This document shows positions 8,659 to 16,932 of a stretch of DNA of 64,000 nucleotides, piece after piece. Each line of letters opens with the position of its first letter. The first letter of the stretch is position 1. The stretch is from Saprospiraceae bacterium. Its GTDB lineage: Bacteria; Bacteroidota; Bacteroidia; Chitinophagales; Saprospiraceae. Position numbers and translations under genes: made by a program. Under the pieces are notes generated by a model. The model was not told where the DNA came from. It was given only the letters and a program-made list of their open reading frames with translations, and did not search any database. Where the stretch lies: positions 1 to 64,000 of the forward strand of contig JAJTER010000006.1 of NCBI GenBank assembly GCA_021299835.1. The letters are read 5' to 3'.

Positions 8659-9414
8659 TTATCGATATTTCAATCCTTGCTGCAAATTGGTCATTAAAAA
8701 AGAAACTAAGTCTTTATTTACGCTATGATCCGTGGTGATTTTTCTAAAATCAAGAAAATTATTCTGGTCTTTCCAAATGATATCTTTAACATCTATAATT
8801 AGAACCATTTCTGAAGATTCTTTACTTATTGAGATAGGCTTAGTCCAGGAAACTGGCTTATAAAATGCATCTCCACCTGAATGAAAGGTTAATTTGGTAG
8901 CAAATTTTCCAGAATTATCCACATCTGCATTTCCTTCTATTTTTGAGAATACATAGCCCGCTGCCCACGACCAGTAATTATCATCTAATGGGTGCGGGGG
9001 CGGATAAGAAGCAGGCCCTGTTGCATTTAATCGTGGAGCAACACCGACACCAGTTTGAAAACCGGTGTAATTTCCAATAGGAATATTTTTAAAAACCAGC
9101 TCAACCCCTCTTTCCGCCGCAGATAAAGATTGAATGTCTTTGAAATTAATTAACACTACTTCAGATAGTAACACTTTTTCTTCTTCTGTCCCAACTCTTT
9201 TTGTCAAATATAAATCTGACAGGTAAAAATTGAACAACTGAAATTTAATTTTGACTCCTTCTGTATACTCATAATTCTGGTTATACATCTGCAATGGTAA
9301 ACCGTTAAAAGTACCGATTACCCGCAATTTAACATCCACCGTAGGAACTATTGACGTTTCATTTTTACAGGTAAAGAGACTAAAAGATAACAGAATAAAA
9401 AGCAATTTATCCAT
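8659..9414 (-). CDS. MbnP-like copper-binding lipoprotein
   Basis: A 251-residue lipoprotein (lipobox LFTC, Cys16). It shows the MbnP-like domain pattern: a FQLFNFYLSDLYL strand near 58-70, PPPHPLDDNYWSWAAGYVF at 138-156, and TFHSGGD at 176-182. In the MbnP family a tryptophan is oxidised to kynurenine by the partner MbnH, giving a copper-binding protein. Trp148/Trp150 and His141/His178 are candidate modified and ligand residues here, but which Trp is the target cannot be read from sequence alone. It lacks the four-Cys motif of the related metallo-mystery-pair proteins. One base separates it from a MauG/MbnH-like gene. Periplasmic or outer-membrane copper handling is inferred. Confidence 0.75.
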   Translation of the reverse strand: MDKLLFILLSFSLFTCKNETSIVPTVDVKLRVIGTFNGLPLQMYNQNYEYTEGVKIKFQLFNFYLSDLYLTKRVGTEEEKVLLSEVVLINFKDIQSLSAAERGVELVFKNIPIGNYTGFQTGVGVAPRLNATGPASYPPPHPLDDNYWSWAAGYVFSKIEGNADVDNSGKFATKLTFHSGGDAFYKPVSWTKPISISKESSEMVLIIDVKDIIWKDQNNFLDFRKITTDHSVNKDLVSFLMTNLQQGLKYR

Positions 9415-9431
9415 AACAAAAAATTTATTGA

Positions 9432-10331
9432 TTAATCAATGACCTCTAAAACAGTAACTATTTTAAAAGAATTTACCAGATTGACCATCCATTTTTTTCG
9501 AATAATTTCAGGGGGATCTTTTGAAAAATCTAAACCATTGAACCATTTAGCATAATCAACTTCAAGCGTAATTTCCTGGTGATACCCTGCTTTTACTTTG
9601 GTGAAAATGGGAACTTCAATGGTATTCAAGAAATCATTACCACTTAAACTGATATTAATCATTGATTCTAAGGGAAATGCCTTTCTTTTCAATTGCATAT
9701 TAGCAAATATATATCCTTTTTCTTTTTGATACAAATAACTTTGATTAACAACGAGAGGATGATTTGGAGGAAATTCGGACGGAGTAAGCACATTCACTGG
9801 CGGCTTGACACCCAGGGTAAATCTTAGGGTTTTAACACCTAATCCGTTATGAAAAATCGCAGCAACTTTTTTCTTTTGAAAAAGATTAGGATTTCCTATT
9901 AAGAAACTATTGGAAAAGGAATAAAAAACAGAATCTCTTTGGGGATTTACCGTCCTTACGAATAAAGAATCGAATACAGGGACCTCTCCGCCCTCTAAAT
10001 CAACCAAATGAAAGTCAGAAAGTATAAAAGATAAATTTTCAATATTAAAGGAGTCACCCTGGACAAAAGCATAAGATTGATCTTTATAGATTACCGGATA
10101 AAGGGAATCTCCCTGTGAAATACGATGTCTCAATATTACCCTAAGCTCCGGAAACTTACAACAATCAAGGCAATTTATATCCGCATTTACAGAAAAATTA
10201 GCATACCTATAATCTAAACACCCCTCTTTTTGATCTTCGTTACAAGCGGAAAGATAAAGGGTACAAATAACAAAAAAAAGATAGATATTCCAATGATCTC
10301 TAACGATTATCCTTGTCCATTTTATTAGCAT
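9432..10331 (-). CDS. Second, divergent MbnP-like lipoprotein with Cys-rich N-terminus
   Basis: A 299-residue protein whose signal sequence ends in a lipobox (LSAC, Cys30), followed by a Cys-rich stretch, GCLDYRYANFS...CLDCC. The body follows the MbnP-like layout: FNIENLSFILSDFHLV, then FPPNHPL and KGYIF. The WxW pair of its neighbour is replaced (YLYQKEKGYIF) and the FHSGG histidine is lost (SLSGND). It therefore probably cannot be modified or bind copper in the same way and may be a partner or scaffold. The ATG start lies inside the end of the exonuclease gene (32-base overlap). No other ATG, GTG or TTG lies before the hydrophobic core, so this start is preferred. Confidence 0.6.
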   Translation of the reverse strand: MLIKWTRIIVRDHWNIYLFFVICTLYLSACNEDQKEGCLDYRYANFSVNADINCLDCCKFPELRVILRHRISQGDSLYPVIYKDQSYAFVQGDSFNIENLSFILSDFHLVDLEGGEVPVFDSLFVRTVNPQRDSVFYSFSNSFLIGNPNLFQKKKVAAIFHNGLGVKTLRFTLGVKPPVNVLTPSEFPPNHPLVVNQSYLYQKEKGYIFANMQLKRKAFPLESMINISLSGNDFLNTIEVPIFTKVKAGYHQEITLEVDYAKWFNGLDFSKDPPEIIRKKWMVNLVNSFKIVTVLEVID

Positions 10332-11130
10332 AATCTTTTAATAAACTTTTTACAGCCTGTTTAACCTGGGATGAAAACTCTTTCGTGATAATCCAATTAT
10401 AATAATTTCTATCATTATATAATACTTCACCTGCTGGTTTCCCTTCATATTTGCCGAAGTTAAAAACGACCGTACCGTCTTTTTCGACTCTAAGCTTTTG
10501 GGTAGCGTCAACAAAGCGTAAATCGTTGGTAAAATCATGCAACTGTTGAATATCTGATGTTATGGGTGAAGGACCGACCACTCCGTCTTCATTTTCCACC
10601 TCTTTACCAACATACTTAGCCAATTGACCCTCAAATACAGAGATAGTGGCGCGGACATCCGATAAAGCATCGTGGGCATCAACCAGATCCTTTTGGCAAT
10701 AAAAACGCAACGCAGCTTTCAAGGTCCTTGGTTCCATTTTATAAAAAATCCGCTGAACATCAATGGTCCTTCTTTTGGACATATCAAAATCGATGCCTAC
10801 TCTGGCAAATTCCTCAATTAACATAGGAATATCAAATCTGTTAGAATTATATCCAGCTAAGTCAGCCTCCCCAATAAACTTATTGATTTTGTCCGCAACT
10901 TGAGAAAAAACAGGCTTATTTGCCAAGTCTTTAGCTGATATTCCATGCACTTGAAAGGCCTCTTCCGAAATAGGTACCCCAGGATTTATCAATAAAGACA
11001 ACTCCTCGACAGGCTTATTGTTTTTAGGATACTTTATAATGGCAAGCTGCAAAATTCTGTCTCTTAATACATTTAGCCCTGTACTTTCAATATCAAAAAA
11101 ACATAAATCCTTATCTAGTGTAATCGTCAT
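10300..11130 (-). CDS. DnaQ/RNase T-type 3'-5' exonuclease
   Basis: A 276-residue cytoplasmic nuclease. The DEDDh catalytic residues are visible: FFDIESTGL (Asp and Glu in ExoI), GYNSNRFDIPML (ExoII) and DAHDALSDV (ExoIII, His and Asp). The C-terminal ~70 residues (FNFGKYEGKPAGEVL...YYNWI) resemble the extra domain of exodeoxyribonuclease X-like proteins. It probably trims 3' ends of DNA or RNA in repair or turnover. The lack of a polymerase or helicase nearby leaves the pathway open. It overlaps ApbE by four bases at its start and the MbnP-like gene at its end. Confidence 0.85.
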   Translation of the reverse strand: MTITLDKDLCFFDIESTGLNVLRDRILQLAIIKYPKNNKPVEELSLLINPGVPISEEAFQVHGISAKDLANKPVFSQVADKINKFIGEADLAGYNSNRFDIPMLIEEFARVGIDFDMSKRRTIDVQRIFYKMEPRTLKAALRFYCQKDLVDAHDALSDVRATISVFEGQLAKYVGKEVENEDGVVGPSPITSDIQQLHDFTNDLRFVDATQKLRVEKDGTVVFNFGKYEGKPAGEVLYNDRNYYNWIITKEFSSQVKQAVKSLLKDYANKMDKDNR

Positions 11131-12197
11131 TTAACTGCTTTTAGTTTGTCTATTCTAGCCTTTAAGGTACTGGTATAATGTGTACCTATTTGTCCATCTG
11201 GTTTACTGTATATGAAATATCCTTCATAATCTGGTAAATATTCAAGTAAAAGTTGTGCTTTATCAAATCCCATAGCCATGCAAGCTGTAGCTAATCCATC
11301 CGCCATGGTGCATTCCGGTCCAAAGACAGAAACACTTAAGAGCGTATTTTTTTCAGGAAACCCGGTGTATGGATTTAAAGTGTGGCTATATTTCACCCCT
11401 TTTACCTCGTGGAAATTTCGATAATTACCAGAGGTTGAAATGGTTTCATTTACTAATGAAAAAATAGTTTGAATAGCATTTACTTCAGCATCTTCTTTAG
11501 GTATATTAATTCCCACCTGCCAAAAGGCCCCCTTTGCATTTTTATTTTTTGCTGAGAACTCTCCACCTAAATCTACTAAATAATTATCAATCCCTTTTTT
11601 ATCAAGGAACGCAGCAAGCACATCTATAGCATATCCCTGAGCAATACCGCCGAAATCAAGTTCTACCCCTGGAAATTTTTTGGTAAAAAGAATAGAGTCA
11701 TTTTTTTCGACCCATTTAATATTTTTTAAACCAACAAATTTCAACAGGGAATCAACTTTTGCGCTATCTACTTTCGTCACTGGTTTTCTACCTGTATAGC
11801 CAAATCCCCAATAATTAATTAATGGACCAACGGTAGGATCAAACATTTGCGTAGATAGATTAGCTACCAATTGCGCATATTTAAAATTCTCAATAAAGTG
11901 AGTCGCGGAAACGGGAACGGAGAAAGTATTTTCTGATTGGTTAAAACGAGATATAGTCGAGGAGGGAATGTAGGTTGAAACATCATCATTAATGGCAATT
12001 AAAATAGAATCCATCTCCTTGAAAAAATCCCTTTTCAATGAATCCTTATAGGTTACTCTATAATAAGTACCCATCGTTTTACCCTCAACTACCTGATATC
12101 TATCTATAGTTTCTTTTTCCTTTGAACAGGAGAAAGTCAATGCAAGTAAAATCGATAAATAAAAAACAAAGCTATAATTGTATGTAAATGAATACAT
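11127..12197 (-). CDS. apbE: FAD:protein FMN transferase (ApbE), lipoprotein
   Basis: A 356-residue lipoprotein (lipobox TFSC, Cys24), as is common for ApbE outside the cytoplasm. Family motifs are GTYYRVTYKD near residue 43, the FAD-binding LDFGGIAQGYAID, ISTSGNYRNF and SHTLNPYTG. ApbE uses Mg2+ and FAD to attach FMN covalently to Ser/Thr of targets such as NqrB/NqrC or RnfG/RnfD. No such target is in this window, so it acts in trans or on an unidentified exported flavoprotein. One base separates DoxX upstream, and it overlaps the exonuclease start by four bases, so it is part of one transcript. Confidence 0.92.
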   Translation of the reverse strand: MYSFTYNYSFVFYLSILLALTFSCSKEKETIDRYQVVEGKTMGTYYRVTYKDSLKRDFFKEMDSILIAINDDVSTYIPSSTISRFNQSENTFSVPVSATHFIENFKYAQLVANLSTQMFDPTVGPLINYWGFGYTGRKPVTKVDSAKVDSLLKFVGLKNIKWVEKNDSILFTKKFPGVELDFGGIAQGYAIDVLAAFLDKKGIDNYLVDLGGEFSAKNKNAKGAFWQVGINIPKEDAEVNAIQTIFSLVNETISTSGNYRNFHEVKGVKYSHTLNPYTGFPEKNTLLSVSVFGPECTMADGLATACMAMGFDKAQLLLEYLPDYEGYFIYSKPDGQIGTHYTSTLKARIDKLKAVK

Positions 12198-12199
12198 AT

Positions 12200-12598
12200 C
12201 TATTGTTTTCTATTCATTAACGAATCTAATGAGTACCAACCTGCACCTTGTAAGAATAAAACTACATAACTAACCAGATAAAAAACAGGTAATTCCATAT
12301 CACCAAATGGATCTGAAATATGAACCATTAACCAAGCAACTAACATGGTTATTATTAGCGGGATGGCAGATAATCGGGTAAATAAACCTAACATTATCAA
12401 AATAGAACAAAACACCTCTGCAAAAACGGCTAAAGCTAAAGAAGGCACTGGACCTAAACCAAATGGATCTGCAAAAGTAATTTCTTCATCCCCGAATAAT
12501 TTATTAAATTTCCTTAATCCGTGGCCATAAAACATAGCAAAACCAACATAAAGTCGTAATAAAAGTAATGCTAAATCAGTCTTTTTTTCCTGTGACAT
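12200..12598 (-). CDS. DoxX family membrane protein
   Basis: 132 residues with four hydrophobic segments and the DoxX-type opening LLLRLYVGFAMFYGHGLRKF. The family comprises small quinone-reactive or redox-linked inner-membrane proteins of mostly unknown biochemical role. It is tightly placed between TerC and ApbE (18 and 1 base gaps). The link to ApbE and to the downstream haem proteins suggests, only by context, an envelope redox function. Confidence 0.8.
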   Translation of the reverse strand: MSQEKKTDLALLLLRLYVGFAMFYGHGLRKFNKLFGDEEITFADPFGLGPVPSLALAVFAEVFCSILIMLGLFTRLSAIPLIITMLVAWLMVHISDPFGDMELPVFYLVSYVVLFLQGAGWYSLDSLMNRKQ

Positions 12599-12616
12599 AC
12601 ATACTAAATTTTAAAA

Positions 12617-13456
12617 TTAATCAAGCAAGCCTTCCTCTTTGGCCTCTTCTCCTAATCCATGTAACTGTATAGGCTTTTGTTTCTTTTTAACTCTCATGTT
12701 CAAAAATTCAACTACTAAAGAGAAGAAAATGGCAAAATATAAATAACCTTTAGGAATAGTACCTATTTCAGCATCAAAAACTTTAAGATGGGCTAAATGG
12801 GCAGCCTCCGTCATTAACATGAATCCAATTAATATAAGAAAAGATAATCCAAGAATTTGAATAGAAGGATGTTCATTTACAAATTTACTGACTGGCCCCG
12901 CAAAGACAAGCATAATACCTACGGAAGTTATCACCGAAAATATCATGATAATCAAATTGTCGGTAAGTCCAACGGCAGTTAAAATAGAATCAAATGAAAA
13001 AACAACATTAATCAAAGCAATCTGTGTAATAACCTGCTGCATCGTGCTTACTTTAGGTTTCTTTTCAGGATTATCGTGACTATTTTCACCATCTAATTTG
13101 TGGTGAATTTCATTTGTTGCTTTGTACAATAAGAAGACACCACCCAACGCCAAGATAAGTGCTTGCCCACTAAAACCGCCGTTAAACCACCAAAGATTAA
13201 CAGAAAACAGCGGTTCCTGCATGGCAATTATAGTAGATATACCAAATAAAAGGATAATTCTAAAAACCATAGCAAGTAACATGCCTATTAATCTGGCTTT
13301 AGGTTGTTCTTCAAGGTACAATCTATTGGAGGCAATAGTGATGAATATAATATTGTCGATACCAAGAACAATTTCTAGAAAGGTAAGCGTCAATAAGCTA
13401 ATCCAAACGGCAGGATTAGAAAAATCGGGCATTATGAAAGAGGCGAGAAGTATCAT
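12617..13456 (-). CDS. TerC family integral membrane protein
   Basis: 279 residues, about seven membrane segments, with the TerC signature LEIVLGIDNIIFI near the N-terminus and a second INVVFSFDSIL motif in the second half. The two acidic motifs form the presumed cation site. TerC/YceF/Alx-type proteins include manganese exporters and tellurite-resistance proteins. Some members metallate exported proteins in other phyla. A charged loop (about 119-138, with His and Asp residues) lies between the halves. Its place upstream of a metal-dependent periplasmic module is suggestive, but Mn2+ export is the best general guess. Confidence 0.85.
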   Translation of the reverse strand: MILLASFIMPDFSNPAVWISLLTLTFLEIVLGIDNIIFITIASNRLYLEEQPKARLIGMLLAMVFRIILLFGISTIIAMQEPLFSVNLWWFNGGFSGQALILALGGVFLLYKATNEIHHKLDGENSHDNPEKKPKVSTMQQVITQIALINVVFSFDSILTAVGLTDNLIIMIFSVITSVGIMLVFAGPVSKFVNEHPSIQILGLSFLILIGFMLMTEAAHLAHLKVFDAEIGTIPKGYLYFAIFFSLVVEFLNMRVKKKQKPIQLHGLGEEAKEEGLLD

Positions 13457-13504
13457 ATAATGTCTTAGTTTAGTAAAATATAAAAAATAACCTGATAAAT
13501 TGGT

Positions 13505-14194
13505 TTAAAGTTCATCTTCATCGAAAAGTAGGTCAGGACGTCGGGATTTTGTTCTTTGGTAGGCCTGTTCTAGCCTCCAATCTTCAATGTTTTTGAAGTG
13601 GCCCGATAAAAGAACGTCGGGAACTTTCATACCCATGAAATCGGCAGGTCGGGTGTACACCGGGGGTGCAAGTAAATCATCTTGAAAAGAATCGGTCAAA
13701 GCAGACGTTTCGTCGTTTAGCACACCTGGAATTAATCGTCCAATAGCATCAACTAAAACGGCTGCAGCTAATTCTCCTCCTGAAAGAACATAATCACCAA
13801 TAGAAATTTCACGGGTAACAAACATTTCACGAATCCTTTCATCAATCCCTTTATAATGACCACAAATGAGTAGTAAATTATTTTTAAGGGAAAAAGTATT
13901 TACTATTTTTTGTGTTAATCTTTCTCCGTCGGGAGTCAAAAAAATAATTTCATCAAAATGTTTATTTTCTTTCAACTTAGAGATACAATTGAAAAGGGGT
14001 TCTGGCATTAAAACCATGCCAGCACCCCCACCAAACTGATAATCATCTAATTGAAGACTATTACCAATACCATAATTTCGTAAATCATGAATTTCGATAT
14101 GAAGCAACCCTTTGTCTTTGGCTCTTTGTAAGATAGAATGATTAAAAGGACTTTCTAACAAGCCAGGTAAAAGGGTGATGATATCAATGTTCAT
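13505..14194 (-). CDS. trmD: tRNA (guanine37-N1)-methyltransferase
   Basis: A SPOUT methyltransferase that makes m1G37 in tRNAs and so prevents frameshifting. The knot signature is clear: [13 protein letters not shown], then [16 protein letters not shown], then the C-terminal [14 protein letters not shown] and R.RRPDL. An ATG at 14206 would add four residues (MSYA), but [17 protein letters not shown] matches the usual family N-terminus, so 14194 is preferred (229 residues). It lies just after the FKBP gene, unlike the common rpsP-rimM-trmD-rplS layout. Confidence 0.95.
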   Translation of the reverse strand: MNIDIITLLPGLLESPFNHSILQRAKDKGLLHIEIHDLRNYGIGNSLQLDDYQFGGGAGMVLMPEPLFNCISKLKENKHFDEIIFLTPDGERLTQKIVNTFSLKNNLLLICGHYKGIDERIREMFVTREISIGDYVLSGGELAAAVLVDAIGRLIPGVLNDETSALTDSFQDDLLAPPVYTRPADFMGMKVPDVLLSGHFKNIEDWRLEQAYQRTKSRRPDLLFDEDEL

Positions 14195-14209
14195 GGCATA
14201 CGACAATAT

Positions 14210-14881
14210 TTACAATATTTTAATTAGCTCTACTTCAAAAATCAAAGTAGCGAAAGGAGGAATATCACCTCCTGCACCTCTTTCGCCATAAGCGAGATTA
14301 GCTGGAATGTAGAATTTGTACTTTGACCCTAAAGGCATAAGCTGCAAGCCTTCTACCCAACCTTGAATCACTTGGGTGACACCGAAAGTAGCCGGTTCTC
14401 CTCTTCTTACTGAACTATCAAATTCCTTACCATTTAATAACGTACCGATGTAATGAACGGTAACCTGATTAGAAGGAGTAGGTTTTGCGCCGTCTCCTGG
14501 TTTCAAAATTTCATATTGTAAACCACTTGCCGTAGTTATTATACCTGGTTTTTTACCATTTTCAGCAAGAAATTTTTCACCTTCTGAAACGTTAGCCTGA
14601 TATTTGCTTGATTGACTTTTCTGCATATAATCCTGAACCATTTTATTACATTCTTCCACTGAATATTTCGGCTCTTTACCTTTCAGCACATCACTGATTG
14701 CCTGAGCGATAATTTCCGGATTTAAATCTTCAAAATTTTGTTGTTTTAGGCTTTGTGCCATCAGCACACCAACACTGTAACTTACTGAATCCATTTTTGC
14801 ATCAGAATTTTGCGCCTTACATGAGGCAGTTATTAAAATGATAGTGGACATTATTAAAGTCCTTAAAATATTTTTATACAT
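14210..14881 (-). CDS. FKBP-type peptidyl-prolyl isomerase lipoprotein
   Basis: From the ATG at 14881 the protein has 223 residues and a proper lipoprotein signal (MYKNILRTLIM...ITASC). The longer frame to 14917 adds twelve residues without signal character and is rejected. An FKBP N-terminal dimerisation region (VSYSVGVLMAQSLK) is followed by the FKBP fold, with VTVHYIGTLLNGKEFDSS, VIQGWVEGLQLMPLGSKY and PANLAYGERGAGG. This is the FkpA/Mip type that folds exported proteins in the periplasm. All usual active-site aromatic positions appear present. Confidence 0.93.
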   Translation of the reverse strand: MYKNILRTLIMSTIILITASCKAQNSDAKMDSVSYSVGVLMAQSLKQQNFEDLNPEIIAQAISDVLKGKEPKYSVEECNKMVQDYMQKSQSSKYQANVSEGEKFLAENGKKPGIITTASGLQYEILKPGDGAKPTPSNQVTVHYIGTLLNGKEFDSSVRRGEPATFGVTQVIQGWVEGLQLMPLGSKYKFYIPANLAYGERGAGGDIPPFATLIFEVELIKIL

Positions 14882-14962
14882 GTAGGAAAAATTTAGCGGT
14901 GAATAAATTGACGGCAAAATTAAATGGATTAATGAGAAAAACCACTTTTTTAAATAAATTTA

Positions 14963-15517
14963 TTATTCTCCCCACCTAAAACTATGCCAATCAAGCCCTG
15001 ATAAATCTAAAACCCTGTCAATGACCGTGCCAGCAACTTCTTCTATGGTCGAAGGCTTACCATAAAAAGAGGGCGTTGCAGGACATATAATTCCGCCTGC
15101 TAAGGTCACCGTTTCCATGTTTCTTATATGAATTAAACTGAGTGGCATTTCCCTGGTAACTAAAATTAACTTCCTTCTTTCTTTTAAAATTACGTCCGCC
15201 GCTCTGGTAGTCAAATCGGTAGATATTCCAGCAGCAATGCGACCAAGAAGACCCATTGAACAAGGACATACAAGCATAAGCTCATATTTTGCAGACCCTG
15301 ACGCAAAAGGAGCCATAAAATCCATTTTATTATAAAAGGTAAACGGATATTCATCTTTAGACCAGGGCCCAATCTCTAATTCCCAATTGTATATAGCATT
15401 GTCACTCATTACGACGCCTATTGCCTCGGTCTGATTGACAATTACTTTTAAGCGGTCTAATAAAATTTTGGCATAAATTGACCCGCTCGACCCTCCAATA
15501 GCAACAATAATTTTCAT
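14963..15517 (-). CDS. ubiX: Flavin prenyltransferase UbiX/Pad1 family
   Basis: A 184-residue flavoprotein that joins dimethylallyl phosphate to FMN, giving the prenylated FMN used by UbiD-type decarboxylases. Motifs are IVAIGGSSGSIYA for FMN phosphate binding, LVCPCSMGLLGRIAAGIS, and RKLILVTREMPLS with the conserved Arg/Glu region. ICPATPSFYGKPSTIEE near the C-terminus is the dodecamer-type ending. No UbiD is in the window. It lies 81 bases upstream of the FKBP gene and may begin the long minus-strand run. Confidence 0.92.
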   Translation of the reverse strand: MKIIVAIGGSSGSIYAKILLDRLKVIVNQTEAIGVVMSDNAIYNWELEIGPWSKDEYPFTFYNKMDFMAPFASGSAKYELMLVCPCSMGLLGRIAAGISTDLTTRAADVILKERRKLILVTREMPLSLIHIRNMETVTLAGGIICPATPSFYGKPSTIEEVAGTVIDRVLDLSGLDWHSFRWGE

Positions 15518-15574
15518 AAAATAATGATATTTCTAACCCAACAAGATAAATTAAATTTAGTTAAAATAAGAAAG

Positions 15575-15582
15575 TACATTTG
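15575..15582 (+). promoter_or_regulatory. Candidate -7 box for the thioredoxin-like gene
   Basis: TACATTTG matches the Bacteroidota TANNTTTG box exactly, 42 bases before the ATG at 15624. No convincing -33 TTTG is seen. It lies in the divergent gap from ubiX. Confidence 0.45.
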
Positions 15583-15623
15583 TACGTATTACTTAAATAG
15601 ATTATTTTTGAAAAAAAAGAGAT

Positions 15624-16166
15624 ATGAATAAAAGTTGGATTGCTATAGCGACGCTACTTACCTTTATTGCCGTAAGTTTTGCTTTCAATTTTTCTACCGC
15701 TGAAAATAAAGCAGTAACACCCGTAAAGTGGTACAGTTTAGAAGAGGCTGTTGCCTTACAAAAAAAGAAACCAAAGAAAATTTTTATTGACATGTACACT
15801 GATTGGTGTGGCTGGTGCAAAAGGATGGATGCCACAACGTTCACAGATCCTGCAGTATCTGCCTATCTGAATGAAAATTTTTATTGTGTTAAGTTTGATG
15901 CAGAACAAAAGAATCCAGTCACATTTCAAGGAAAAACCTTTAATTTTATAACCTCAGGATCAAGAGGTTATCATGAATTAGCGGCGGCATTACTCGATGG
16001 TCAATTAGGTTATCCATCCTTTGTATATTTAAACGAAAAACTTGAAAGGATAACTATCTCTCCGGGCTACAAACAACCAGCGCAGATAATGCCGGAATTA
16101 AAATATGTTGGTGGAGGATTTTATGAAACGTTAAAGTACAATGAGTTCCTGGCCAAAGAACAATAG
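15624..16166 (+). CDS. Exported thioredoxin-like protein
   Basis: 180 residues. An N-terminal hydrophobic segment (about 4-21) with an Ala-rich end predicts export. The thioredoxin active site is WCGWCK, within DMYTDWCGWCKRMDATTF near residue 60. The following DPAVSAYLNENFYCVKFDAE fits the DUF255/thioredoxin_7 subgroup, and a cis-Pro candidate is in LGYPSFVYLNEK. It likely reduces or oxidises cysteines in the periplasm, with no defined partner. It is a single gene, divergent from ubiX and convergent with the TrmH-type gene, 7 bases apart. Confidence 0.85.
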   Translation: MNKSWIAIATLLTFIAVSFAFNFSTAENKAVTPVKWYSLEEAVALQKKKPKKIFIDMYTDWCGWCKRMDATTFTDPAVSAYLNENFYCVKFDAEQKNPVTFQGKTFNFITSGSRGYHELAAALLDGQLGYPSFVYLNEKLERITISPGYKQPAQIMPELKYVGGGFYETLKYNEFLAKEQ

Positions 16167-16173
16167 TTTTGTC

Positions 16174-16932
16174 TTAACCACTGGTTAATTTATTTAAAAG
16201 GATACCTGTAGCGACAGATACATTAAGACTTTCTGTGTCTGCGTCGTTATTTTTTGGAATCTTCAATTTTTCGTCTAATAATTTTTCTACCTCTGGTCTG
16301 ATACCAGAACCTTCGCTACCCATAACAAGGACGCCAGGTAAAGATGGAAGGTATTTATCAATATTTTTTCCTGAAAGACTTGCGCCCCACCACGGTAAAT
16401 TGAGTGTTAAATGTTTAAATGCTTTATAATCCATGTGAAGCAAGGTTACCCGAAAAATTGACCCCATGCCAGACTGAAGAAATTTTGTATTAAATCTATC
16501 TACTGAATCAGGAGAAAAAATAATTTGTTTTACGCCAAACCACTCTGCTGTCCTGATAATTGTGCCCGCATTTCCAGGATCCTGAACACCGTCAAGATAA
16601 ATAGTTAAACCTCTAGATGCCAATTTAAAATTAAAAACTTGCTCACTAAAAGCGAGTCTGGCTATGACTTGGTTGGGTGATTTGAGAGAGGAAATTCTGC
16701 CCAGTTCTTTTTCAGAAATAATAGTAACATCAACTTGTTTATTATTGCCTAAAAGAATGGCATTTTGTTCAATCCAGCGCTCAACGGCAAGAATTTCTAA
16801 CAGTCTAAAATTATTTTGAACCAAGGACTCCTTAACAATCTTATCTCCTTCAATAAGGAATTCGCAAAATTGTTCCCGGAACTTTTTATTTTGCAGACTC
16901 GTTAGGTGATGAATTTTATTTTTTGAAAGCAT
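16174..16932 (-). CDS. TrmH/SpoU family RNA 2'-O-methyltransferase
   Basis: 252 residues with an N-terminal substrate-binding domain (about 1-95, including EFLIEGDKIVKE) and a SPOUT catalytic domain. The three SpoU motifs are visible: YLDGVQDPGNAGTIIRTA, VLVMGSEGSGI and SLNVSVATGILL. It methylates ribose in rRNA or tRNA; the exact target cannot be told. Its start codon abuts that of the divergent tamL with no base between (CATATG), so its promoter must lie within tamL coding sequence. Confidence 0.9.
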   Translation of the reverse strand: MLSKNKIHHLTSLQNKKFREQFCEFLIEGDKIVKESLVQNNFRLLEILAVERWIEQNAILLGNNKQVDVTIISEKELGRISSLKSPNQVIARLAFSEQVFNFKLASRGLTIYLDGVQDPGNAGTIIRTAEWFGVKQIIFSPDSVDRFNTKFLQSGMGSIFRVTLLHMDYKAFKHLTLNLPWWGASLSGKNIDKYLPSLPGVLVMGSEGSGIRPEVEKLLDEKLKIPKNNDADTESLNVSVATGILLNKLTSG

